From Gymnopilus junonius (taxonomy: Eukaryota; Basidiomycota; Agaricomycetes; Agaricales; Galerinaceae), in assembly GCA_015501075.1 (NCBI GenBank), contig JADNYJ010000042.1, positions 186,001 to 250,000 of the forward strand: DNA of 64,000 nt. The letters are read 5' to 3'. Numbering within the stretch: the stretch's first letter is position 1; each line of letters opens with the position of its first letter. Positions 1 through 10,454 of this stretch are shown here, piece by piece. The notes under the pieces were generated by a model. That model did not search any database. It was not told the origin of the DNA and saw nothing but the letters and a program-made list of their open reading frames with translations. The translations under genes and the position numbers were made by a program.

Positions 1-769
1 TGACTTTAGTGAGGTAGGAGTCGATATTAGAGGAACAGGTGCTGTGAGGTTGGGCTTGGCCCCAGACATAACTGAGTGCAGCATCTGGAGTTTCGAGGAC
101 ATCCAGTGAGGAGAAGAGTTTAGGATTTTGTGGATCTGAACAATCCACCACATGCGTTGGTAGTCGGGTATGTTGTAAGGTTGGGCAGCTGGGGTGATTG
201 GTCATACAATCTTCAATACAGTCGATAGCGAGGCGAAAAGCTTCCGATGATGCTACTTTATAGATGATGTTCCTTCCAGTTACGATGCTTGCTGCGTTAT
301 CGTCTACGGTCTATCTGACAGCCGTAGGTTGTTGATCGTCAGCTTACCAGGAGTAGTATGCACTGCATAGGTAAATGGAACATGTCCTCCCCGATAAACA
401 TTCTCAAATCATGCTACGTGGATAATCTTTCTATGTTCCAAACCTCACAGTAACCTTCCACATCTCATCGCTTGCCGGCCATTCATCCGTTCTCAAACTT
501 TGGTCTCGACGGCTTTCTCGGTATTCTAGGATGCCTCCCCAAAGAAAATCGCATCAGTTACATCCGTTGTTCTCGCCATCCTCAATGTCTTTCCAGGATT
601 GAGTGGTGTAGGAGAACCCTTGAGACTGATTATCGGTTGCAATGAACGCGCTCTGGAAGGATAGAAATGTAAATAGGGTTTTCCAGCAGAGCTCACATAA
701 TAGAGAGCGGATTTGCACTGGAATGGGCTGGCCTTGGGTAGCAACGTAGGCGATGTGGACATCTCGCAT
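1..769 (-). pseudogene. HET-domain (heterokaryon incompatibility) protein, 5' part, interrupted
   Basis: Minus-strand reading from an ATG at 769-767 gives an N-terminal region with the Cys motif CELCWKTLF and, further on, GCN-stop-CDFL. From about 330 down to the left edge it gives a typical basidiomycete HET-domain entry: a run through AASIVTGR, CMTNHPSCP, VVDCSDP and then ALSYVWGQAQPH, the hallmark ALSYVWG block. HET proteins trigger cell death when genetically different hyphae fuse. The frame is broken: a TGA stands where Trp is expected in GCN-W-CDFL, a TAG follows near 440, and the segment ENVYRGGHVPFTYAVHT lies in another frame. The 3' part, with the catalytic-looking core, is beyond the window. 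The family assignment is firm. Whether the breaks are real decay or sequence error is open, because other genes here also carry single-base errors. Confidence 0.68.
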
Positions 770-879
770 GCAGGTATCGAGCTTATAACAACATTGTCGA
801 TGGGTGATGATGATGATGATGATGATTACCAGCAGGTGGTCATGAAATTTGAAAATTTTGAACAACAATTCGTCCATTT

Positions 880-3121
880 ATGAGGTCGAAAGTATAAGTA
901 TAACCTGAAAGACTTTCTCGAGAGGATTGAGTAAATAATAGCTCAAGCATTATTCGGGCCAAAAGTTTACATATTACTGCCTGACACTGTTTAAGCAACG
1001 AAATATTCCCTTCCAAACTCTTTGAATATTGATAGAGTAAACGGAAACATTGATATATTTACCGGAGGTGTAGAAGTCCACTCTAGCAACTCAATTCTTT
1101 GAACAATAATTCATAGTACTTCGTGATAATACAATATGGGGAGTGCGAATTGAAAAGCACGGTATAACATTAAACATGAGCGTAGAAATTACTTCTTGCA
1201 GAATATCCCCACTGAGCCCTGCAAGCGACGCGTAGGCAGGGAAGGTGAAGACTGTGTGCGTCCTTCTTCTGTCGCAGTGATCAAGTCCTGTTTAGTGGTT
1301 CGTCAAGACCAACGTTCGTGGTATCCAACTGAGCCAATAAACGACCCCCTTGCAAGCTATACCCGGAGGATCCCTGAAAAGACGACTGACTTATTGGTGA
1401 AGTGAAAGCTCTCGCATCAGGTACATGTGAGGTGCTCATAACGATGGACGTGTAATATGATGACAGCAGCCAACAGGAGGTGGATAGGCAGCCTTGGGCA
1501 AAACGAAGATGATGGAAAGGCCAGAGCGCACTCCCGCCGTCACATAACACATGCAAACAGAAAATTTGAACCTTGCGTCCCGGTTCCGAGCTACAACGAC
1601 CATTATCGCCATCCTCCATCCTGCTCATTCTTCCTTTTTATTACTTCCCGTGATAAATTAGTATCCCTTTTAAATCCACAAGGAACCTTATTCAACTGTA
1701 CAAGGACAATTCCTATTCAGCGTTCAACGTTCAATGCTTGAAATACCAAAGGATTCAGCCTATGACGGACATTCGGACGGCAGTTTAGAGTATGGGGGGT
1801 GATATCTTATATACGTATGGTAAGCATTATCATGACTCCTTCGGCTCCTTAAATTCCTCCATCGCTTACCTTACAAAGGACAGTAATACCGAGGCCGCAA
1901 ACAGTGCTGCTTGGCTTGTCTGTGTCGCCCCTCTTTGCGACATCCATGGGCTCTGCCTCGTCAACGACATCATACAACCCAGAACGCGTACTTCGTGACC
2001 GACCTCTACCTCTCCACCTTCCGCCTCTACTTTACTCTACTGATTTTGCTTTCTCCCTTTCGTACCTTTGGAGACCGGAAATCAAGGATCCCTCCGCAGC
2101 AGGTTGATCCGGAACTGATCTCACACCTGGTACCTATTTTTCCTTCCGCCCCACTGGTGCCGAGCAGAAAATAACCCACCTCCTCAGGTCGTTCATGCCA
2201 TTTTGTGCACAGTCTTAGGAAAAAGGATGTTGTATGTTGGTTTACAAAATGTTTGATTCATCTGCCTAACGTCCATTAATAAGCCGCAAACTTCGAGAGA
2301 GTATCCCCAGGCATAACCTAAGGCCATCACTCTGAATACGGCTAGAAAGTCTGCTTTCTGGAACATACGCGACTTTCTAGTAGGCTGCAACAATACAACA
2401 GTAGATGCGAGGAATGGCCGAGAGACAGCCAGCCGAAATACGACTGAATATATTTGTATAAGCCATTTGAACGCGTGTCTCTGTTAATATACTGACATAT
2501 ATTGACAGTCATATTGCTCCTCAACCTCCAGACCTTAAAATAAATGAGGTATATTTATCTGGCCTCGTCTTTTCAAAACATTTCATATTAACGGTTCTCA
2601 ATCTAGCCAGGGACGGCGTTAGTCGTCTTTAGAGACTATCTCTCGGAACCATCTTCCAATTTCGCCAATTGGCCAACACTCTGAACGGCTTGCTTCAAAC
2701 CAGGGTTCCACCCCTCGTGCGCTCCACGTGTCCAGGAGAAAATCGTGTTCTTCTCTTCTCGCCTTGTCGAAGCACCGGCCCCTCCTGACGAAGAACCCGT
2801 TGGCTACCGCTGGAAGCGTCCTGGATTAAATTGAAACGGACCGCCAGGTCATCATCAGCGCAATAGCTGCGGTTAAACGTTTAATAGCGCTTCAAGCCAG
2901 TGCTTTCACGCAAAGTATCATCACGGATTTCCCCAAGATTTGGCCATGTGACCCCATCTCCCTCCTGTGCAGGAGCGTTGTCGAAGATTCTCCTTGACGG
3001 ACCGCCAAAACATCTATTTTGGACCTCTTGCCATCCATGGCCAGTCGAATGTCGCAAAACAAACACGTTTCGTATAAATCCACACCATTCCTCTTCCTTG
3101 GACACCGAAATCGCTCCAGCC
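880..3121. other. Long stretch without a supportable gene
   Basis: Only short overlapping ORFs are seen on both strands, with no recognisable motif. A run of about seven ATG/GAT trinucleotides lies just before it, near 807-831. The stretch at 1790-2180 has pyrimidine-rich ORFs in all frames, which I do not trust. The last 300 bases are the probable promoter side of the CE15 gene. Confidence 0.4.
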
Positions 3122-4343
3122 ATGATTCTCAAGTACTGCGTCGGTCTCTAGCCTTTGCCCTTCCCTCGCTCGCTGCTATAGCCCCTGGGCTATGCGACTT
3201 TGTCCCCCACCCAGCGCGTTCCAGGTCAACCCGCCCTCCAGATCCATTCGAATTCTTCCAAGGTGGCCTAGTGGAAACATGGAGGACTGGGCTTGTCGCA
3301 CACAACAGATTGGCGCGTTCTTCCAGGCATATGAGCTCGGAACGCTCCCGCCCAAACCGGAGGTCGTGAAAGGTTCTTTTGCTAACGGCGTCCTGACTGT
3401 CAATGTCACGCACGTTGGCAACTCCGTCTCATTCCAAGTCCCCATTACGCCTGCGGTCAACGCCACTCGTCCAGCTCCGGCTGTTATTGCCGTTGGCGGT
3501 GCCTCTATCCCTATTCCTTCTGATGTCGCCATCATCAACTTCAACAACAACGACATCGCGCTCCAAAATGACCAGTCCAGCGAGGAGTAGGCAAGTTCTT
3601 CCAGCTGTATGGTGTCAACGCCACTGCTGGTGCACTCATGGCATGGACGTGGGGTATCGCTCGTATCATTGACGTTTTGGAAACAACGGAAGGCCATGGA
3701 ATAGATGTGAAGAAGCTCGGTGTCACCGGATGCTCGCGGAACGGCAAAGGGCATATGTAGCTGGTGCTTTCGAGCCCCGAATCGCCCTCACGCTCGTCCA
3801 GGAGTCCGGCTCTGGCGGTGCTGGCTCCTGGCGCATCTCGGACTATATGTTGAACGACCAGAACATCACCACTCAAACCGCCACGGAGATCGTCCAGGAG
3901 AACGTGTGGTTCTCGCCCAACTTCAACCAATTCGTCGGGAACGTCACTTCCCTCCCTATTGACCACCACTTACTCCCTGCGCTCGTCGCCCCGCGCGGTC
4001 TGCTCGTCATTGACAACACCGGTATTGCGTGGCTCGGTCCCGAGTCGGTTTGGGGCGCGCAGAGTACGGGACGGAAGATCTATGAAGCATTGGGTGTGGC
4101 TAGTTCGATGGGTGTGGCTCAGGAGGGGAATCATAATCATTGTGCTTTGCCGGCGGACGAGGCGCCGTTTGTGACTGCGTTCATTGATAGGTTTTTGAAG
4201 ATCAGCCGGCGAATACGACGGTGATGACTACGGATGGAGCGGTGGGTCCGGACGATGGTGCTCCGGGTGATGATCCTATTATTCCCAATGCTGGGTTTGT
4301 TGAGAGTTTATGGGTGGATTGGTCTGTGCCTCGTCTGGCTTGA
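3122..4343 (+). CDS. 4-O-methyl-glucuronoyl methylesterase (CE15), multiply frameshifted
   Basis: CE15 enzymes cleave the ester bond between lignin alcohols and glucuronoxylan; they are secreted and act in wood decay. The ATG at 3122 opens a signal peptide (MILKYCVGL, then a shift, AFALPSLAAIA). The mature part shows DPFEFF, YELGTLPPKPE, the nucleophile motif GCSRNGKG (Ser near 3736), QESGSGGAG (acidic residue of the triad) and GNHNHC (His), ending with a short acidic tail and TGA at 4343. Triad residues are therefore all present. The reading frame changes about seven times (near 3150, 3195, 3240, 3275, 3585, 3748 and 4200). Each change is explained by one missing base, for example AAAGGGCAT where one more G restores GKGAYVAGAF. 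With the protein conserved across each break, I favour sequence error over decay, but a young pseudogene is possible. No intron is needed. Confidence 0.82.
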
Positions 4344-4693
4344 GGAGTTTTTAAAAATGTGTTTTGAGGGCTCGTGGTATTTTGTTATTTGTGTAGGATA
4401 AATTCTATCTCTGGATGATTCGTTTGCCGTACCAGAACATGGTCCCATTCGTTAGCCTCATTTAAATATCAAATTTATGTTAGAGAGGAACGCATGAATG
4501 TTTGAACTCTCACTGGGGCATATTTCGGATTCGGACGTCTGCTAAACAAAATTGCAAGCGTTTTACAGTTCAATAAACCATACTAAGTAGGCTTCGATGC
4601 ATTCATCAATGGTATTATAGACACGGGAAGTGCGTGTCAAGGTATGCATTAATGATTAAACAAGGTATAAATGCAGGGTAGGAAGGCGGCAAA

Positions 4694-5578
4694 TTACATT
4701 GTAAGGTAAAAATAAAGCCGATTAACACAATCATACTCATCCATACCCTGCGTGATCCCAAATGATTCATTGTAGAATATGATAAGCTTCGCCACATCAG
4801 TGCCATCATACTGCGAAAACTCGCGCTTCAAGGTATCATCAAAGTCCTGAGGCAGCGTACCGACCTGCGGGGAATTTGGAAGTGGTGCTGAGGGAAAATC
4901 GAGGAGGGCTTGGGCAAGAGCACGTCCATCCCCTGCTACCTGGATGTGTAAAAGTTAGACGTCTCAAAGACGATAAAACATGGTTATGACTTACTGTTTT
5001 GTATATTGGTTCATATAGGCTGGGAACGGCGGAGGCGCGGTTTCGGGCTATTATCCGAGCATTGCGAGCTAGAGCCTCAGTCTTCGCAAGTCGTAGGTCG
5101 ATCTCATTGAAGCGGAGGTCCATAGTATCATTTATCTGCTGCATACCTGCTTGTATGCCTTGTAGCAGCTGGTATATATTCAAAGGCGCAAAGGCATCTT
5201 GAAAGAAGTTAAATCTTCAGTCAAAAGACTTTTGGAAGAAAATTACGACTCACGCTGTGCTTGAATGGTGTTCGAGCGAGCCGTACTTGCGTCAATGTCA
5301 GCCGCATTAATATTATTATCTAACCCAAATTCTGGAGGATATTGAATAATTTTTCAGTGCGGGTAAAACGGATACGAACGTACTACGGCCTTCAGGCCTT
5401 TGACAACCTTCTCCGCATCGACAACATCCTGCGTATCCAACGCGTCCCCTTGTAGTATACCGCGATTTAGATCGAGATTTCCAAGGACAGCTGGGAGGTG
5501 AGGACGCGTCTCATGAAGACTTGGTACGTCGTGAAGATATGCGGGCGCGGCAGGAACTTCAGCTTCAGCTTGAGCCAT
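4694..5578 (-). CDS. Mug135-like protein (copy 1), four exons
   Basis: The protein starts MAQAEAEVPAAPAYLHDVP and is assembled from four exons on the minus strand, with donors near 5390, 5255 and 4995 and matching acceptors. Exon 3 encodes an amphipathic, probably coiled-coil helix (INDTMDLRFNEIDLRL) followed by ARNARIIARN and YEPIYKTV. The last exon encodes VGTLPQDFDDTLK and LIIFYNESFGI, stopping at 4694. The conserved end (RIIARN, PIYKT, LP..F..TL, FYN..FGI) is shared with the gene at 57449-58377 and resembles the basidiomycete Mug135-like C-terminal family, named after a meiotically up-regulated fission-yeast gene. No biochemical function is known to me. The family name is tentative; the gene structure is well supported because the paralogue keeps the same exon order and no frame break is needed. 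Confidence 0.6.
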
Positions 5579-5930
5579 AGAGAATTTGAAGGAATTGGTT
5601 GAACAGAGGTCGTGGTTGAATGGAAAGTGGCACTGATGATCAACGCGGGAAATTCAACTCAACAATGTCCCGGCAATATCCGGCCCGACCACAGCCTGTT
5701 TCGACACTTCTCCTTTAAACTTCCTTTCATTTCTAAAATGTCACCACTTCAAGATGGCGTATACGTCGTGAGTTTCCATTTGATCTGAACATTCAATGCC
5801 TATCAAATCTGCGCCATCTGTCCTTCACATCACAGTTCACCTCTTGTGAGCTTCTGATAATGCTTGCGCGTATGCCTTGCCTCGATCTCTCGATATCAGG
5901 TCTTACGGGCTTGGTACGAATCGAATCTTC

Positions 5931-7045
5931 ACACTGAGACACAATAAGCTCTCTAACAAGAACTAACCTCCCTCAGCTCGAATATCTCAAAGTCGGGACC
6001 GAGAGCGCCGTATTAAGGTCGAGGCTCAGATACGCCATTACGGAAGAGAAATATCTAGAAAGAAATAGGCTTACACATCCCCTAACACAACATCACGAAC
6101 GTAAATTCCCAGAAGAAAGTATTTCTTTTTTCCCTTTTATCGAGTAGCACTTCGATTACTTATATTAGTTCAATCATAATGGAGAATAATTTGACAGCAG
6201 AGCAATAGGTATGAGGACAATTTGATCCAGTCGGTCAAGCCTTCACTTCAAACTTCACCGATCAACAGAGATGAAGTCTCCAAATATGCCTTGCAATAGC
6301 ACTCAGATCGACATAGTAGAGGTACATCCTTCCCAGCGACATGCGATGCCAAGAGCATTCCTCGGAAGGTGATAATGAAGCATATGTTCCAGCACCTCAT
6401 CGTAATCGCGAGCCAGAAAGTGGTCACATCCATGAGAGTGGCTATTGGTCTTCCGCTTGCACGGGTATACTGGAACTTCGCGATGATATTCCATTTCGAT
6501 GTCGCTATCGCCACTGTCGGATGCAGGTGGTGATCTAGAGATAACGATCGTCAGGTCATGATAATAGAGGGATATCTGTATAATTGACTTACTCGATTCC
6601 AGACATCGATAATCTCTGATGTTCAGTTTTGGGTCTGATCGTGAGCTTGCCTCTTGGATGAGTAGCGTCAGAAAAGGTGTAAAGGTGTGTAGAGGACTTG
6701 GAAGTCTGAACTTATACTTTGTGGGTGAGGACAATGCCGCATAAAAGCAATGTAGATCAGGAGTGGCCACGCACGATCAATTCAGATAATCGATAAGAAA
6801 CGGATATAAGCCCGGGGGTGAATAGTAATACTCGAGAGTACAATTTCGGACTATGAAACGATAAGCGTGTCGTAGTTCAGGTTTATTGTCAACGGGCTTG
6901 CTGCATGCCGAAACAAAGGAGAAAGAGTTTATTTCCGCAACTAACCTCAGCAACAAGGAACGCAGCACGGCCGTATTCGGGGCCGTTAAGTAACCGAATT
7001 GGTAAAGGTAGGCGGTGCAGATACCTAATCGCTCCGTTAACCAGG
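5931..7045. repeat. Inverted segmental duplication, left copy
   Basis: This block is the near-identical reverse complement of 58401-59524. The match starts abruptly at ACACTGAGACAC (5931) and ends at GTTAACCAGG (7045), with unrelated sequence outside. It contains the small C2H2-type gene with about 280 bp upstream and 330 bp downstream. Differences are scattered substitutions plus single-base indels, for example at about 6680 and 6308. Confidence 0.9.
6248..6770 (-). pseudogene. Small C2H2-type zinc-finger protein (copy 1), frameshifted
   Basis: The start is MATPDLHCFYAALSS at 6770. The second exon encodes SPPASDSGDSDIEMEY, then two finger-like blocks: PCK..(8)..CDHFLARD..EHMLHYH and CRWEGCTSTMS. 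Compared with the intact copy at 58678-59198, this copy lacks one C near 6680 (GACGCT against GACCGCT), which carries the ORF through the intron. It also lacks one G near 6308 (GTCGATC against GTCGGATC), which stops the protein before the last finger is complete. An extra base lies near 6268. These three indels make it non-coding as written. They could be genuine decay after duplication or sequence error. Confidence 0.6.
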
Positions 7046-7351
7046 CTTTTCCGAGCAAGACCTTGAAAGCTTGACGTCTGACCCCGAGCCATCCCACTAT
7101 TATTTCCACTACCTAAGGATCCATCGTAATATCTGCCACTCTGTACAGCATAATTTTCTTGGAACGTTTCTTCTAATCGTTCCACCCTTTCTTCGAAACG
7201 ATTTGCTTCGTTTTACTGGTACTTTTGGCCGGGTGCCTAACAAAGGCTACCCTCTAGGTCGAAAGAGTCAAGATGGACGAGAAAGCGCAGTGGAATTTCA
7301 TTGTATATTTACTTTACATGCATTTATCATCTCCATTTTATGTAAACTCCT

Positions 7352-7809
7352 TCAACCTCCTAGCAGCTGAAATACGTCGATTTGAGTCTTTTTTTCCAGA
7401 TTCTTGAACGCGGGGGTCTCTACGCTACATACAAGTTCTGACGCTGCGCTAGAGTTTCCAATGCTTCCTTGTATAAATCGTGCACTACATTCTCTGGATA
7501 ATCGTAAGTCGAAATGGCAACGGAAGTAGGTCTGATTGAGACTCACCAAAGTAGGTGAATTTTATTAATAAGACCGACACCGATACCGGCTCAAGTGACA
7601 AGATGGGAATTTTCTCGTTTGGCTGCACTCTCGTCGAACCTTTGTAACCTATCCTCAAGACTGAGTCCCTCTTCGAAATCGTCCATAACTTTGTTCAGGA
7701 TGGCCCTTCCATCGCGCTTTGGAGGCCAGTGGTTGGTTCGACCCACTTCGTATAGTACACTTACATGAGAAATTGTCTGGATGCGCTGAATTGCTTCCAG
7801 AATCTTCAC
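7352..7809 (-). CDS. Unrecognised short gene, two possible exons
   Basis: Two neighbouring minus-strand ORFs could belong to one small gene. The first (7809-7591) reads MKILEAIQRIQTISH then a hydrophilic helix-like stretch ending KRENSHLVT. The second (7549-7352) ends NLEKKTQIDVFQLLGG. The residue composition is protein-like, and GT/AG pairs exist between them, but I recognise no family and no paralogue in the window. Chance ORFs are a real alternative. Confidence 0.22.
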
Positions 7810-8133
7810 TACTCATGACCTTCAGGAATCACGACAAAGCACGGCAGTTATTGGGGGTTCTTCAATGCATTTGTAATTCGTTGATGTCCACTGATGTAAA
7901 GCTTTGCTATTTTACTAATAACTGATCACTATAGTAGAGGTACAGTCAGTACATACTTGGTCCAGGAAATGAAACTGTGTACGGGAAGAGATCGGGGAAA
8001 GCGATAAGATTAGATGAGCCGAGTCGGATCTCTTCCTGTGTATTAGGTAAGGATGTTTGTTGATTGGTCCGTTCCACTTTCTCCCATGACGACTCACCCA
8101 TGGCCTCCTCTGTAATCTCATTATCTTACCACC

Positions 8134-9262
8134 ATGAAGGACTTCAAGGCAATTCCTGACGAGAAGACTATACAAAGAGCATCTGAGCTCAACGTCCTTG
8201 ACGTGAATGGGGAGAATGTCGAGTTTGGGTCACTCTTCAAGGATGAGAAGACGGTTGTGGTGTTCATCAGTAAGTACATGGCTTTTGTACGATAAAAGGC
8301 ACTAATTATATTCACCCAGGACACTTCTTTTGCGGGGTGAGTTATATTCTCAACATGTAGCCCATGTCTGTCCTTTTATCAGCTATTCAGCGGCTCTTCC
8401 TTCCCTAGGCATGCCAGGCACGTCATTTGATTCAGTTCCTTTCATTCACGCTGACTTTTGTGTGTGCAATAGCAATACGTTGAAGCCCTGGCGGCGGTAC
8501 CACATAAATTACTGTCTCGGGGCGCTACCAGTATCGTTGTCATTGGGTGTGGCGACTACCAGCCCATTGCCAATTACGCAGGTATTTTGTCACATGTCCT
8601 TCAGATTTTCATACGTTGACGCGATTTTTGTCTTTGTCAGCGTCCACCAACTTTTTTGGTCCAATATATACTGATCCAACGCGTCAGCTGTATAAGGTTC
8701 TTGGTATGGACGTTGAGAACCTCGAGAAAACGCCAGCAAGCCAAGAGAAGAAGAGCTACTTGACACTGAGCACCGCTAGGAATCTTGCTATGAGTCTCTG
8801 GGTACTTTTCTTATTCTTTGTATTTCCCGTTGCGTTCTAACTCTTTCTACGTAAGCGTGGGCCAATTAAGCACCCTTCATTAATTGGAAAGAATGGCGAC
8901 ATATCCCAACTCGGAGGCGAATTCGTGTTCGGACCCGGTATGTGACGTTTGCTTTCTTGACAGGATGGTGATAATATTTCTTTAAATTAGGGAATACATG
9001 TTCGTTCGCCTCTCGTATGCAGCACACGGAAGACCGTAAGCGTTGCCTTAGTCTCTCGAGCCAACAAATTCTCATTCATCTTTTAGACGTTGAAGTTGCC
9101 GATCTTATGAGCGCAGTAGGAATCGATTGTCTTCTTAGCCAATGCTCGGATTCCTTTTCCCGCATCTCTGCGTGTATTTTGAAGATGACCTCGTTGTTCG
9201 AGATCTCTTGCTCAACCGTTCTAGTGAATGGCTGCCTTATAAGTTTTGTATCCAAACTGTGA
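8134..9262 (+). CDS. AhpC/TSA-type thioredoxin-fold protein (AAED1/PRXL2-like), seven exons
   Basis: Thioredoxin-fold protein of the AhpC-TSA_2 group, expected to be cytosolic and linked to peroxide or thiol metabolism. Exons: 8134-8269, 8320-8336, 8473-8581, 8641-8801, 8856-8937, 8991-9035, 9087-9262, all with GT/AG borders and continuous phase. The protein reads MKDFKAIPDEKTIQ, TVVVFIRHFFCG, SIVVIGCGDYQPI, FFGPIYTDPTRQLYKVLGM, GGEFVFGPGNTCSFASRMQ and HVEVADLMSAVGID. The active-site block is RHFFCG-QYVEAL with one Cys; many relatives have two (C-x-x-C). The C-terminal 45 residues after AVGID do not look family-like, so the stop at 9262 may be wrong. Very short exon 2 (17 nt) is needed to keep the RHFFCG motif. 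No frame break is required. Confidence 0.8.
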
Positions 9263-9540
9263 TTATGTGAAACTATCCTTCGTCTGAATCAGGTGAATAC
9301 GAGAAGCATTTATTCAAGACGTAGGATTATGCTCCCTGAATATTTTTCTTGTCGGGATTCGGATGGAACTTATCCCTGCCTAATGAGGTGGGCAGTCAAT
9401 TTATTAATTAACATATATATTAACTGAAAGACGCGGTCACGTTCAAACGCGTCTTTCTCACTATTTAAATCTCCATTGTTTCGAGCACTCTTAACTTTCA
9501 TCCAATATCATCGATTTACTTTCGTTTCGTATCACACAAG

Positions 9541-10135
9541 ATGTCCTTCGACGATGCACCTACTCAAGCGACTTTGAAAAGCATATGCACCTTCTCAACT
9601 TCATCGACTATTCCGTCGAGTAAGTTATTAATATGTACTGCTTCCCTAGTCCCTTTAGTTTATTCAGCCTTTGTCAGGGAGCGGTACGAAGTGGTTATGT
9701 ACCAGTGAATACTCCAGCGCATACGCAGCATGAAGATACAGCGGAGTTGTTTGAAGCTCCTGCATCGCCGAGCCTTTGTCAATGGAAGAACTTGAAAAGA
9801 TATTAGGATACAATGCCACCGACTCCGACTCTGCATTCACCCCAGCTAGCGACACCACGTTGGGCTCATATACTCCCGAGCTATCGTCCATGCAAGTCAA
9901 TAAAAGTTCAGACTTGGAAGCCGCGTTTTATACCCAGTTCTTCCAATCTCCAGCTGGAGTCCCTTCAAAGCCGATCACATCAAAGCCGATCACAGACGCG
10001 ATGAGGGAGGAAATAGGCCGTATCTGGAGTATTTACGCCACATATAACCGCGTTAGGTGCCCGATTTGCGGAGAGGATATGCAGTTGAATGCGTGGAATT
10101 TGCATATGGCTCAAAATCATCGGGATGCATGGTAG
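9541..10135 (+). CDS. Small protein with C-terminal zinc finger (C2H2-like), two exons
   Basis: The start is MSFDDAPTQATLKSICTF at 9541, with a donor at about 9620 (GTAAGT) and an acceptor near 9677. The second exon reads VNTPAHTQHEDTAELFE and continues in another frame from about 9778 as MEELEKILGYNATDSD. It ends CPICGEDMQLNAWNLHMAQNH, a C-x2-C ... H-x4-H finger. The frame change at 9778 needs one extra base. Acidic, Ser/Thr-rich N-terminus plus finger recalls the small C2H2-type genes at 6.5, 40.3 and 58.9 kb, suggesting a DNA-binding or protein-binding role. No direct evidence of function. Confidence 0.55.
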
Positions 10136-10454
10136 TTGACGCGGGTATAGTAGGTCAGGATTTGTGTTTTGTGGTCCTTTGAAATCGACTGTCTTAATAT
10201 TGTAATTTGTAGAATAATAATCATCTATCTGTGTGCCGTATTATGGTGTAGTAACTTTATAGACAGAAGTGTATGTTCTGTGATTGGCATTCCTTCATAT
10301 TTGGCTAGCACGAGTGGTTTATGGAGCGCTTTCATGGAGGACGTGAGGACAAAGGAACCTAATGTGACCGTTGAGAAGACCCTGGTGAAACCCTTTAAAA
10401 TATATCCTTACACAGAAGACACGGCCTTAGAGTGAACACTATAGTTTAATTACG
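10136..10454. other. Gap: 3' flanks of two converging genes
   Basis: Short region between the stops of the zinc-finger gene and the WSC gene. An ORF at 10169-10435 has no recognisable content. No terminator or repeat is seen. Confidence 0.35.

Noticed and set aside
7071..7370. 99-codon + ORF right of the inverted block
   Set aside because: No motif, and it begins at the duplication breakpoint; probably chance.
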